DNA from: Paenibacillus rhizophilus
GTDB lineage: Bacteria; Bacillota; Bacilli; Paenibacillales; Paenibacillaceae
Assembly (NCBI RefSeq): GCF_003854965.1
Contig: NZ_RQPI01000001.1
Span: 868,001-932,000 of the forward strand
Reading direction: 5' to 3'
DNA: 64,000 bases
In this document: piece after piece, positions 49,918 through 58,138 of the stretch
How the letters are laid out: the number at the start of each line of letters is the position of its first letter
Numbering within the stretch: position 1 is the first letter of the stretch
Position numbers and translations under genes: made by a program
Notes under the pieces: model-generated
Databases searched by the model: none
Seen by the model: only the letters and a program-made list of their open reading frames with translations
Told to the model about the DNA's origin: nothing

Positions 49918-52452
49918 CTATTTTACCGGCCGCGTACGGCTTGTCGGGATGGCCTGAAGCGGATCTTCCGGCCAATAATGTTTGGGATACCGGCCCTTCA
50001 AGTCTTTTTTCACTTCGAAATATCCGCTCTTCCAAAAGCTGGCGAGATCGGCAGTCACCTGAACCGGGCGACGCGCAGGCGACAGCAGGTGAAGCAGAAC
50101 GGGCATCCTGCCCTTTCCAATTAATGGAGTCTCCTTCAGTCCGAACATTTCCTGAAGCTTTACCGCCAGCACCGGAGCCGCCGGGTCGCTATAATCCACC
50201 GCGATCCGGGAGCCGCTGGGCACCGCAATATTCGTGGGAGCCTCCCGGTCCAGCTCACGTTTCCGCTCCCAGTCCAGCAGACCCTCCAGCGCATCGCGCA
50301 GCGAAAGACGCTGCAAATCGCGCAGACTGCGGCAGCCAACCAGATAAGGCAGCAGCCATTCTTCCATGCTGCCAGCGAGTCCCGCATCGGACACATCCGG
50401 CCAGCTCCGGTCAAGCCGGTGCATGAACGCCATCCGTTCCCTGAGCTGAATTGTACCCTTGTCCCATGGAAGCGGTCCTAGAGCTTCTCCGGCAATAACC
50501 TGCATCAGAACCCTTGCGGCTTCCTCTGGCGAAGGCCGTTCATGCCCGGTCTCCTTAAGCGAAAGCTCGCCGAGCATCACGCGGCAGCGGGATTTCACGC
50601 TCTTGCTGTCCTCGTCCCAGTATACTTCGGAATGCTCGGATATCTTATCCTCGTGGTACGCCAGCAAATCCCTCTCTTCCACAGGAGCCGCAAGCATAAT
50701 CCGGCTCTGCGTCCCCTTGTCGTCAACGGAAACGGCGACAATATACGGCTCACGCGCCAGATGCTGGCTCTCCCCCATTGCCGCACCCCGTCCGCCGGAG
50801 AGCACAAAAGCTCCTCCTCCCCGGCGCTGCCCGATCCGGTCGGGATAGGCGAACGACAGCAGCAGACCGCACAGGAAAGGGTCCGCCGCCACGGCATCGG
50901 CCGAGTCGTTATCGGCCGAAAGCGCGGCTTCGGGCGCAGCCGCCCGCAGCTGCGCCAGCAGTCCGCGGCTCGCGCGCGCAGCGGCGCGAAGAGCCGCGGG
51001 ATCGCCTCCGCCCGCTTCGCGTCCGGCGGAGGCCTCGTACCGCAGCAGCGCCTCCACGCGAAGCGTGAGGTCGCAGCTGCCCGTGGCGGGACCGCGCATC
51101 GGGTCCCGCTCCTGCAGCAGCGCCGCCAGCCGGCAGGCGAGCGGCGCCGCGCCAAGCCCGGCCGCGCGCAGCAGCATGTGCGCGGCGCGCGGGTGCGTGC
51201 CGAGCGCGGCCAGGCGCCGGCCGTGCGGGGTTATAGCGCCGGCGGCGTCTAGCGCGCCAAGCTGGCGCAGCAGCGCCGTCGCCTGCGCGTAAGGCGCGGG
51301 CGGCGGGGCGTCCAGCCAGGCAAGCTGCGCGGGGTCGCGCACGCCCCACAGCGCCAGCTCCAGCGCGAGGCCGGAGAGATCGGCCTCCAGAATCTCCGGC
51401 GCGTCCGATTCGGGCAGGCGGTCGTGCTCTTCCGGGCTCCAGAGCCGGTAGCAGACGCCCGGAGCGGTCCGTCCCGCCCGTCCGCGCCGCTGATCCGCCG
51501 ACGCCTTGGAGATCGGCAGCGTCTCCAGACGCGGCATGCCGGTTCTCGGCGAGAACCGCTGCGTACGGCGCAGCCCGGAATCGATCACGGTCCGCACCCC
51601 TTCGATCGTCAAGCTTGTCTCGGCAATCGACGTCGCCAGCACGACTTTCCGCCGGCCCTCCACAGCCGGTGCAACGGCGCTGTCCTGCTCGGCCTGCGGC
51701 AGTTGGCCGTAGAGCGGGCGAACTTCCACGTTCCCGGGGAGCGCACCGGACAGCAGCTCGGATTCGACCCTGCGAATTTCCCTTTCGCCCGGAAGAAACA
51801 GCAGGATATCACCGGGCTGTTCGGCCAGAGCCCGGCGGACCGCGTTCCCCGCAGCCTTTTCCAGCGGGATTGACTTTGCAGGCGGCGCATAAATCGTGTC
51901 TACGGGATAGACCCTGCCCGGACACCGGACAACCGGAGCTGCGCCAAGCAGTTCGGATACCTTCTCTCCGTCCAGCGTTGCCGACATGACGAGCAGCTTC
52001 AAATCCTCGCGCAGAACGGCCTGCGTCTCCAGCGAGAGCGCAAGGCCCAAATCCGCATTAAGGCTTCGTTCGTGGAACTCGTCGAAGATCACTAGCCCGG
52101 TATCGCCAAGTGACGGGTCGTCCTGAAGCATCCGGGTCAGCACGCCTTCGGTAACGACGATGATACGCGTGTTTGGCCCCGTTTTGCTGTCCATGCGCAT
52201 CCGGTAGCCCACAGTCTGGCCTGCCTTTTCTCCTAGACGGGACGCCATAAAGACCGCCGCCGCCCTGGCGGCAAGCCGTCTCGGTTCCAGCATAAGCATG
52301 GTTTTGCCTTTCATCCACGGCTCTTCCAGCAGCGCAAGCGGCACTGCGGTGGTCTTGCCCGCTCCGGGCTCCGCAATAAGGACGGCAGAGGGAGATGCGG
52401 CAAGTATATTTTTAAGTTCAGGCATAACCTGCATTATCGGCAGTGTGCTCAT
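49918..52452 (-). CDS. hrpB: ATP-dependent RNA/DNA helicase HrpB
   Basis: 844 residues, DEAH-type helicase. Motifs: Walker A EPGAGKTTA (27-35 region), LEPRRLAARAAAVFMA (Ia), TEGVLTRML (Ib), FDEFHER (DEFH form of motif II), MSATLDGE (III), FLPGEREIRR (IV), TSIAETSLTIEGV (V) and QRRGRAGRTAPG (VI). The C-terminal HrpB_C region (PSGSRIAVDYSDPAAPVLAVKLQEMFGLKETPLIGKGRMPVLLHLLSPARRPVQVTADLASFWKSGYFEVKKDLKGRYPKHYWPEDP) is diagnostic. RNA-metabolism helicase, non-essential in most bacteria. A very GC-rich Ala/Arg stretch in the middle (about 50900-51300) is within the frame and looks natural for this gene. Confidence 0.9.
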   Translation of the reverse strand: MSTLPIMQVMPELKNILAASPSAVLIAEPGAGKTTAVPLALLEEPWMKGKTMLMLEPRRLAARAAAVFMASRLGEKAGQTVGYRMRMDSKTGPNTRIIVVTEGVLTRMLQDDPSLGDTGLVIFDEFHERSLNADLGLALSLETQAVLREDLKLLVMSATLDGEKVSELLGAAPVVRCPGRVYPVDTIYAPPAKSIPLEKAAGNAVRRALAEQPGDILLFLPGEREIRRVESELLSGALPGNVEVRPLYGQLPQAEQDSAVAPAVEGRRKVVLATSIAETSLTIEGVRTVIDSGLRRTQRFSPRTGMPRLETLPISKASADQRRGRAGRTAPGVCYRLWSPEEHDRLPESDAPEILEADLSGLALELALWGVRDPAQLAWLDAPPPAPYAQATALLRQLGALDAAGAITPHGRRLAALGTHPRAAHMLLRAAGLGAAPLACRLAALLQERDPMRGPATGSCDLTLRVEALLRYEASAGREAGGGDPAALRAAARASRGLLAQLRAAAPEAALSADNDSADAVAADPFLCGLLLSFAYPDRIGQRRGGGAFVLSGGRGAAMGESQHLAREPYIVAVSVDDKGTQSRIMLAAPVEERDLLAYHEDKISEHSEVYWDEDSKSVKSRCRVMLGELSLKETGHERPSPEEAARVLMQVIAGEALGPLPWDKGTIQLRERMAFMHRLDRSWPDVSDAGLAGSMEEWLLPYLVGCRSLRDLQRLSLRDALEGLLDWERKRELDREAPTNIAVPSGSRIAVDYSDPAAPVLAVKLQEMFGLKETPLIGKGRMPVLLHLLSPARRPVQVTADLASFWKSGYFEVKKDLKGRYPKHYWPEDPLQAIPTSRTRPVK

Positions 52453-52556
52453 GTAATCGCTCCGTCATCAGTAAATATAGTTAATATTCATTTCAATGCA
52501 TCATTCGACTAATCATAGTAAACAGACAGCGGGACTGGCAATTGCTTGATTCGTGA

Positions 52557-52621
52557 ATTACAATAAAATATTGAATAGAGTAGACACGGTCTATCAATAT
52601 GATCATTTTCGTTATTGTAAT
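52557..52621. other. Nested AT-rich palindrome in the gluQRS leader
   Basis: Outer arms ATTACAATAA (52557-52566) and TTATTGTAAT (52612-52621), inner arms ATATTGA and TCAATAT, and AGAC/GTCT at the centre. It can form one extended stem and lies 119 bases before the GluQRS start in a 287-base gene-free gap. Operator, cruciform or leader RNA structure are all possible. Confidence 0.4.
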
Positions 52622-52739
52622 CATGGGCGAAACGGCGGAAAAATTCAAGACGGGAGACGGGCCTCGGATTCCAGGTCGCCTTTTGATGCAGTCCGCTTCG
52701 CAAGTCATACATTATTTGTCTCGTTAGGAGGGTTCTCCT

Positions 52740-53747
52740 TTGCTTCCGCTCTCAAATATTGAACCGGCCGGCAACGTCATTCGCGGCCGATACGCACCGT
52801 CGCCATCCGGCTGCATTCATATCGGCAATGCCCTGGCCGCACTGATGGCCTGGCTGCAAGTCCGCAGCAGGAACGGAATCTTCGTGCTCCGTATGGAGGA
52901 CATTGACACGGCTCGCTGCCGGCCCGAATTTGCCCAACAAATCACCTACGATCTACGCTGGCTCGGTCTCGATTGGGACGAAGGGCCCGACGTGGGTGGA
53001 CCCTTCGGACCTTATGTCCAAAGCGAGCGGCTGAAGCTGTATGAAACGGCACTGAACCGGCTGAAGGCCGAAGGAAGGCTATACCCCTGCTACTGCAGCC
53101 GCCATGATATTCTGGCGGCCGCTGCCGCTCCCCACGGTCTGGCCTCGGAAGGTCCGGTTTACCCCGGAACATGCCGCAGCTTGTCTCCCGAAGAGGTGCA
53201 GCGGCGATCCTTGAACAAGTCGCCTTCCCTCCGCTTCGCCGTTCCGTCCGGAGAAATCTTCTTCACCGACGGCGTCGCCGGCCCCCGCCGGACCGATGCA
53301 GCCGCCGGAGGCGACTTCATCGTGCGCCGCGCCGACGGCATCTTCTCGTACCAGCTTGCCGTCGTCGTGGACGACGCCCTCATGGGCATTACGGATGTGC
53401 TTCGCGGAGCCGATCTGCTTGATTCCACGCCCCGCCAGCTGATGCTCTACGAAGCGCTGGGCTGGAAGCCTCCGCACTTTGCCCATGTCCCGCTCCTATT
53501 GGACCGGGATGGACGACGGCTGGCCAAGCGTCACGGCGGGATTACGCTCGCCGAGCTGCGGGATGCGGGTGTGACGCCGCAGACAGTCAACGGTTGGCTG
53601 GCATGGGCGGCCGGACTGCTGCCGGAACCTCTCCAGGTCTCGCCGCTAGATCTGCTGCCTTCCTTCAAGCTGGACCGGATTTCCCGCAAAGACATCGTAG
53701 TCACTCCCGAAATGCTGGGCAGCCTCCACCCTTCCTTCCAGCAATAA
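52740..53747 (+). CDS. gluQ: Glutamyl-queuosine tRNA(Asp) synthetase
   Basis: 335 residues, TTG start after AGGAGG with eight-base spacing. A GluRS-like catalytic core without the anticodon-binding domain: RYAPSPSGCIHIGNALAAL (HIGH-equivalent HIGN), VLRMEDIDTARCRPEF, LYPCYCSRHDI and GPVYPGTCR (zinc-binding Cys), YQLAVVVDDALMGITDVLRGADLLDSTPRQLMLYEAL and LAKRHGG (KMSKS-equivalent). It attaches glutamate to queuosine at position 34 of tRNA(Asp). Slightly longer than the usual 290-310. Monocistronic with a strong terminator. In proteobacteria gluQ often neighbours dksA; here a DksA-like gene is 5 kb away, so no linkage is claimed. Confidence 0.9.
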   Translation: MLPLSNIEPAGNVIRGRYAPSPSGCIHIGNALAALMAWLQVRSRNGIFVLRMEDIDTARCRPEFAQQITYDLRWLGLDWDEGPDVGGPFGPYVQSERLKLYETALNRLKAEGRLYPCYCSRHDILAAAAAPHGLASEGPVYPGTCRSLSPEEVQRRSLNKSPSLRFAVPSGEIFFTDGVAGPRRTDAAAGGDFIVRRADGIFSYQLAVVVDDALMGITDVLRGADLLDSTPRQLMLYEALGWKPPHFAHVPLLLDRDGRRLAKRHGGITLAELRDAGVTPQTVNGWLAWAAGLLPEPLQVSPLDLLPSFKLDRISRKDIVVTPEMLGSLHPSFQQ

Positions 53748-53787
53748 ACTGTCTCCGTTTCTCTCCATGAAATGCCGGAGACATCAA

Positions 53788-53831
53788 AAGAATGCCCGGC
53801 CGCTCTATCAAACAAGCGGCCGGGCATTCTT
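53788..53831 (+). terminator. Terminator after gluQRS
   Basis: Perfect 17-base arms AAGAATGCCCGGCCGCT/AGCGGCCGGGCATTCTT with a ten-base loop. Short T run only, but very stable; serves the convergent DUF1992 gene as well. Confidence 0.85.
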
Positions 53832-53902
53832 AAGCTTCTGCGCGGCATCTGGGGCTGCTTCCATTCATCCCGCCGGCAGTTCTATTTTAAATTCGCCATT
53901 TC

Positions 53903-54283
53903 CTACTCTTTATCCAGTCTCATCCGGATTTGTTCCCCGTACTGCGCAAAAGCGGCGCTTCCATCGAGTCCCCGCTGCCGGAGAAGCTCTTCCAGCCTCA
54001 GCTTTTTCTCCGTCAGCCTTCGTCCGAGCTCGCGTTTCTCTCCCCCGCCGCTGTGGCAGGCGGCAAGCAGATTTTCCAGAGTCGCGCATTCCGCCCGCAG
54101 CTGCAGCTCCTCCGGTAGAAGTCCGGCATTCTTCATGATCTTGAACGACATTCGGAGTTCGTCGGGCACCCCCGACATATCCTCCAGTTCCAGCGGCTTG
54201 CCATGGCCCGGCAAATTCCGGAATTCTCCTTTGCGCATCGCCTCTTCAATCCGCTGCTCGGCCAGCCAGGACATAATGGCCAT
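53903..54283 (-). CDS. DUF1992 (DnaJ-homologue-associated) protein
   Basis: 126 residues. DUF1992 core: MSWLAEQRIEEAMRKGEFRNLPGHGKPLELED---VPDELRMSFKIMKNAGLLPEELQLR, with the LPG-GKPL signature. Known mostly as a small helical protein, sometimes fused to J-domains; function unknown. The rest is a charged coiled coil (EKRELGRRLTEKKLRLEELLRQRG). GGAGG eight bases upstream sets the start; 11 extra upstream codons are rejected. Neighbours give no clue to its role. Confidence 0.8.
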   Translation of the reverse strand: MAIMSWLAEQRIEEAMRKGEFRNLPGHGKPLELEDMSGVPDELRMSFKIMKNAGLLPEELQLRAECATLENLLAACHSGGGEKRELGRRLTEKKLRLEELLRQRGLDGSAAFAQYGEQIRMRLDKE

Positions 54284-54357
54284 TTCAACCGCCTCCTTGA
54301 TCAATATTGAACGCATTGAGCGCCTGGGTTTATTTTATCACAGTTATCCGCAGCGGA

Positions 54358-55071
54358 TCAGCCGATTATAAAATCAATGAGGGCATGGCATAGCGCCGAC
54401 CCGGCAATATTATTCGTTCGTGTATAAATGTATGTAAAGTAGAGATGCAAGCCCAATATAATGATCAAATGCATGTACGTTTGAGCAATATACCCGGCAT
54501 AATTCAGATTCAGGACCGCCATTTGAAATGGAACATGAGTAATGGCAAAAAGCACGCCGGTCGTGAGGATAGCCACGAACTTGCTCGGGATGAGTCCCAT
54601 AATCCTCGTCTGGATGTAACCCCGGAAGATCAGTTCCTCCGGCAGCGCGATCAGCGCCAAATAATACAAGAACCCCAGCACGGCCCCTCCATCCAGCGGG
54701 AGAGATTTGCCGTGAAACATCCAGTTTGCAATGGGTATCCAGCGGAAAGGAAGGACGGCAATGAGACCGATGATAATGGACAGTACGATTTTGGAACGCT
54801 TTATCCCTATGGACCCCCAAGTTTCCCCCCGCAGCTTCAAGATAATGAATAGAGGAACAAGCTGTAGAACCACAGCCGGCACAGTAAACGCCAATCTCAT
54901 CCAATCCTTATCGGGAAAGGCGGTTGTTAATTGATCCATCCACTGGGATTTATAGAACAGACCGAGCAGATAATAAATCACATTCACATACACAAAATAC
55001 AGCAGGGCGGTGATCCCTTCTCTGACAGCCGGCCTTGTATTCGTGCTGCAGGTTAAATGGAAAGAAGTCAT
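54358..55071 (-). CDS. CPBP-family intramembrane metalloprotease
   Basis: 237 residues, seven to eight membrane helices. CPBP/CAAX type-II (Abi) motif: ALPEELIFRGYIQTRIM (EE--FR) and FAITHVPFQMAV (H), plus a later His in ALCHALIDF: the metal-binding Glu and His residues of the RCE1-like fold. Such proteins process membrane peptides, confer bacteriocin self-immunity or activate sigma factors; no peptide gene is adjacent. The start was chosen at the ATG after GAGGG; a GTG nine codons earlier is possible. Composition is slightly AT-richer than neighbours. Confidence 0.75.
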   Translation of the reverse strand: MTSFHLTCSTNTRPAVREGITALLYFVYVNVIYYLLGLFYKSQWMDQLTTAFPDKDWMRLAFTVPAVVLQLVPLFIILKLRGETWGSIGIKRSKIVLSIIIGLIAVLPFRWIPIANWMFHGKSLPLDGGAVLGFLYYLALIALPEELIFRGYIQTRIMGLIPSKFVAILTTGVLFAITHVPFQMAVLNLNYAGYIAQTYMHLIIILGLHLYFTYIYTRTNNIAGSALCHALIDFIIG

Positions 55072-55158
55072 AAAATTTAATACCCTCAACCTTGTCACCT
55101 CTCAGGAAAAAAATAACATACTTCCAACAGTTTATCATTTTTTCCCATTTCCCGCCGC

Positions 55159-55202
55159 AAAAAAAATCCGCATACTCCGGAACGGGTCCGGAGAACACGG
55201 AT
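55159..55202 (-). terminator. Terminator after the SDR gene
   Basis: ATCCG/CGGAT outside and CTCCGG/CCGGAG inside, followed on the minus strand by TTTTTTTT. Confidence 0.88.
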
Positions 55203-55234
55203 CATAGTAGCAATATGCTGCAATTTGTTTTCCT

Positions 55235-56044
55235 TTAAGTCAGAAGTGATTCAGCGCCATCAATTACGATATGCGCTCCGGTAATATGGGACGATTCATC
55301 CGATGCGAGAAAGCATACGAGGTTAGCCACATCCTCCGGCTTGCCCGGCCCGTCGGCCAGCGGTTGCTGTCCTTCCGGAAATTCGATCGGAATCACAATC
55401 GATTCCAGCTCTTCGTTCGGTTCAGTGCTTTCGTCGATGTTCGTGGAAATAGCCCCGGGAGAAACGACGTTCACCCGGATTTTGAATTTGGCCAGCTCCA
55501 GAGCGGCCATTTTGGCAAAGGCCACCTGCCCCGCCTTAGTCGTGCTGTACGGCGAGAAGCCGAAACTCGCAAACCGCCGGTTGCCATTGATGGAACTGGT
55601 AATAATAATGCTCCCTTTTCCTTTGCTCTTCATATGGGGGATAGTGTATTTCAAAGAGAGAAACGTTCCGGTAAGGTTGACCGACAGCGTGCGCTGCCAG
55701 TCTTCGATGCTCAGCTCTTCGATCGGACCAATGGAACCGTTGATTCCCGCATTGGCAAATACGATATCCAGACCGCCGAAATGCTCCACCGTTTTCCGAA
55801 CCGCCGCTTCCATCCGCTCGGGGCTTGAGGTATCCACATCGACGGCGAGCGCACAGCCTTCGCGTATCCGGTTCAGCTTCCGCTCCACAACGGAGGTACG
55901 GTCGTTCACCAGATCAAACAGGGCGATATTGGCGCCTTCACGGGCCATCTGAATGGCAGTCGCTCTGCCGATGCCCGAGCCCGCTCCGGTAATTATCGCT
56001 GTTTTTCCTGCAAAACGCTGCTTGGGTTCAGTATTAGGACTCAT
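55235..56044 (-). CDS. Short-chain dehydrogenase/reductase
   Basis: 269 residues, classical SDR: nucleotide loop TGAGSGIGRATAIQ, NAGINGS, catalytic Ser in ITSSINGNR, catalytic YSTTKAG (Tyr-x-x-x-Lys) and SPGAISTNIDES. The C-terminal part (FLASDESSHITGAHIVIDGAESL) is typical. Asp at the end of beta-2 (ALFDLVND) suggests NAD(H) preference. Substrate unknown; the closest functional groups are glucose/ribitol-type oxidoreductases. GGAAGGAG precedes the ATG. Monocistronic. Confidence 0.82.
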   Translation of the reverse strand: MSPNTEPKQRFAGKTAIITGAGSGIGRATAIQMAREGANIALFDLVNDRTSVVERKLNRIREGCALAVDVDTSSPERMEAAVRKTVEHFGGLDIVFANAGINGSIGPIEELSIEDWQRTLSVNLTGTFLSLKYTIPHMKSKGKGSIIITSSINGNRRFASFGFSPYSTTKAGQVAFAKMAALELAKFKIRVNVVSPGAISTNIDESTEPNEELESIVIPIEFPEGQQPLADGPGKPEDVANLVCFLASDESSHITGAHIVIDGAESLLT

Positions 56045-56196
56045 ATGTAGGCTCTCCTTCCGTTTTCATGTAAATAGTGACTCTGTCTCAAGATTACCCA
56101 AAGGAGCCTCCCTTTTAATCATTTCAGGTAAAAAAGGTTCCTTCCAAACTCAAGGTTCAGAGAAGGGTGTCCTACTATTTTCTCCGAAAAAGACAA

Positions 56197-56236
56197 ATCA
56201 AAACAGCCGCCTCCGGTTATTAACCGAAAGCGGCCG
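56197..56236 (-). terminator. Terminator of the ATP-grasp/alpha-E/transglutaminase operon
   Basis: GCCGC/GCGGC with inner CGGTT/AACCG, then on the minus strand TTTTGATTTGTC. It lies 44 bases after the transglutaminase stop. Confidence 0.75.
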
Positions 56237-56279
56237 TGACAGCTGAGACGCCGTGGCTTATGTGACGTTTTAACCCCTA

Positions 56280-57146
56280 TTAATTGTCCAGTAACCGCAC
56301 ATCCACCGTGACTTCCAGATTGCCTGAGGCTCCTCGGTAAACGCCTTTGACCGGCACAATATCTTTGTAATCGCGCCCATGTCCCAGCTTTACATAACGC
56401 CAGTTCACTTCCACGTTGTTGGTTGGATCGAAGCCGAGCCAGCCGCTCCCCGGGATATGCGTCTCGACCCATGCATGGGAAGCCTGTTCAAAATCGGCAT
56501 TGCCGCCCTGAAGATCGCCCACAAAGTGATATCCGCTCACATATCTCGACGGAAGTCCGACGCTGCGGCAGACCGCGATCATAAGATGAGCATAGTCCTG
56601 GCAGACGCCGCGTTTGAGCTTTAGCGCTTTTTTAACGGTCGTATTGACGCTCGTCGCTTCGGGATCGTAGGTGAACTGCTCATAGATGGTGGAGGACAGC
56701 CTCTTGGTCCATTCGTATAAATCCTCCGCTTCGTCAAAAGGGTGCTGGGAGGCGAATTCCATCAGCTCCGGCGTTACCTCCGTATAGCGGGTCGGCAGAA
56801 TATACTCGATATAACGGTTCTGGAATTCCTCTTCCTTTATCCGTGTGATCTGATCTTCCAGTGCCAGCTTCGGCAGATCACGGCGTTGGGCCCTGTCTTC
56901 CGTTACGACCGTTGCGCGGGTATGAATGACCATCTCCGTATGCGGTTTGTTCACTGAATAGGCGTGCACCCGGTTTCCGAAGAAATCTTCATAAGTAAGC
57001 AGATTCGCCGGCGGAAATATGTCCACTTCATGATGGTAGCAGGATTGCCGGTAATTGGTTCGCGGAGTGAGCCGGATCTCATTGACACTGTCCGTCACGG
57101 GCTCCGGATAAGTATACCGGGTCGTATGGTTGATTTGAATTTTCAT
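56280..57146 (-). CDS. Bacterial transglutaminase-like protein
   Basis: 288 residues. N-terminal bact_transglu_N domain (IQINHTTRYTYPEPVTDSVNEIRLTPRTNYRQSC) and a transglutaminase core with the catalytic Cys in LKRGVCQDYAHLMIAVCRSVGLPSRYVSGY, His in EQASHAWVETHIPGSGWLGFDPTNN and the following Asp. Of the type that accompanies ATP-grasp and alpha-E proteins; probably a peptidase or amide-forming enzyme. Its ATG overlaps the alpha-E stop by four bases. Last gene of the operon. Confidence 0.88.
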   Translation of the reverse strand: MKIQINHTTRYTYPEPVTDSVNEIRLTPRTNYRQSCYHHEVDIFPPANLLTYEDFFGNRVHAYSVNKPHTEMVIHTRATVVTEDRAQRRDLPKLALEDQITRIKEEEFQNRYIEYILPTRYTEVTPELMEFASQHPFDEAEDLYEWTKRLSSTIYEQFTYDPEATSVNTTVKKALKLKRGVCQDYAHLMIAVCRSVGLPSRYVSGYHFVGDLQGGNADFEQASHAWVETHIPGSGWLGFDPTNNVEVNWRYVKLGHGRDYKDIVPVKGVYRGASGNLEVTVDVRLLDN

Positions 57147-58096
57147 ATTTTAATCCCTTCTTGCCGAAAAAAAGCAACCTCCATCGTTCTCCCCAGCTTC
57201 TGGCAGGATGACTTCAGCGACTCCAGCACCTGGTCCACCAGCTGCCCGGCGATATCTTCCTTTTCCATATAATCAAGCTCCGCCCTGATCTTGCCCGCCT
57301 GGCGGATTACCCGTTCATAACCTTCGCCCCGGTCGGGAAAATCAATTTCGATATTCGCCAGATGCTCTTCCAATTGATTAGCCGCAAAGCGGACGGAGCG
57401 CGGAAAAGCGTTGTTGGTAATCAAAAATTCCAATATGCATTCAGGAGACACCGCATCCGCGAAAAATTTGCGGAACGCCTGGTACCCGCTGACCGATCTC
57501 AAAACAGCCTGAAGCTGGGTATAAACCGCGGACTGTTCCTTGTCCTGGCAGGAAGAGGTTACGGATTGAAGAATGCGCACGGTATTCTCCGCGCGTTCCA
57601 GAAAGCGTCCGCTTTCGATAAACCGCCACTCATTGGCCCGCAGCATAACCGACTGCTCGGCTCCGAGGAACATGGCCGCCCGTTCTTTAATCTGCTGGTA
57701 GAACTGATGAGGGCTCTTCATAATGTCGGCAACCGAGCGGTCGCCGAGCCAGAGGTTAAAGCTGTTGGCGATATCCCACAGCTCGCTCGGAAGCTGCTGG
57801 CGCAGGGTGCGGAGATTGTTGCGCGCATGATGTACGCACGAATACAGAGAATTCGCATTGCCGAGATCCAGCGTGATAAAGGACAAGACATCCTGCTCCG
57901 AAAAGCTTTCAAACTGCTGCACATATTCATCTCTGGCGCCGATCGCATCAATCAGCCTGGACCATTTATGCCCTTCCTCCCGAAAATCCTCTTCCTGCTG
58001 AATATGATAATGAACATCGATCAATCTTGCATGATTCTCCGCTCTTTCCATATAACGGCCAATCCAAAATAAAGCTTCCGCGTTGCGGTTCAACAT
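57143..58096 (-). CDS. Alpha-E domain protein (DUF403)
   Basis: 317 residues, all helical. N-terminus LNRNAEALFWIGRYMERAENHARLIDVHYH is the alpha-E signature, with repeated -R--E-- and a later FIESGRFLERAENTVRILQSV repeat. Known by comparative genomics to pair with circularly permuted ATP-grasp and transglutaminase genes; role unproven. RBS GAGGGAG. It lies 42 bases after the ATP-grasp gene and overlaps the transglutaminase by four bases. Confidence 0.9.
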   Translation of the reverse strand: MLNRNAEALFWIGRYMERAENHARLIDVHYHIQQEEDFREEGHKWSRLIDAIGARDEYVQQFESFSEQDVLSFITLDLGNANSLYSCVHHARNNLRTLRQQLPSELWDIANSFNLWLGDRSVADIMKSPHQFYQQIKERAAMFLGAEQSVMLRANEWRFIESGRFLERAENTVRILQSVTSSCQDKEQSAVYTQLQAVLRSVSGYQAFRKFFADAVSPECILEFLITNNAFPRSVRFAANQLEEHLANIEIDFPDRGEGYERVIRQAGKIRAELDYMEKEDIAGQLVDQVLESLKSSCQKLGRTMEVAFFRQEGIKI

Positions 58097-58138
58097 CTAC
58101 CGTCACTCCCTCGTCCTTATATTAATGCGTTCTTTTTG

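Noticed and set aside
50542..51349. Several overlapping open frames in the GC-rich middle of hrpB
   Set aside because: They are by-products of the Ala/Arg-rich HrpB segment; only the 844-codon frame has ordered helicase motifs.
52453..52739. T-box riboswitch before gluQRS
   Set aside because: No T-box sequence or specifier-loop arrangement could be read; only the nested palindrome is there.
47679..53747. dksA-gluQ linkage as in proteobacteria
   Set aside because: The YteA gene and gluQRS are 5 kb apart with four genes between them, two on the opposite strand, so no functional operon.
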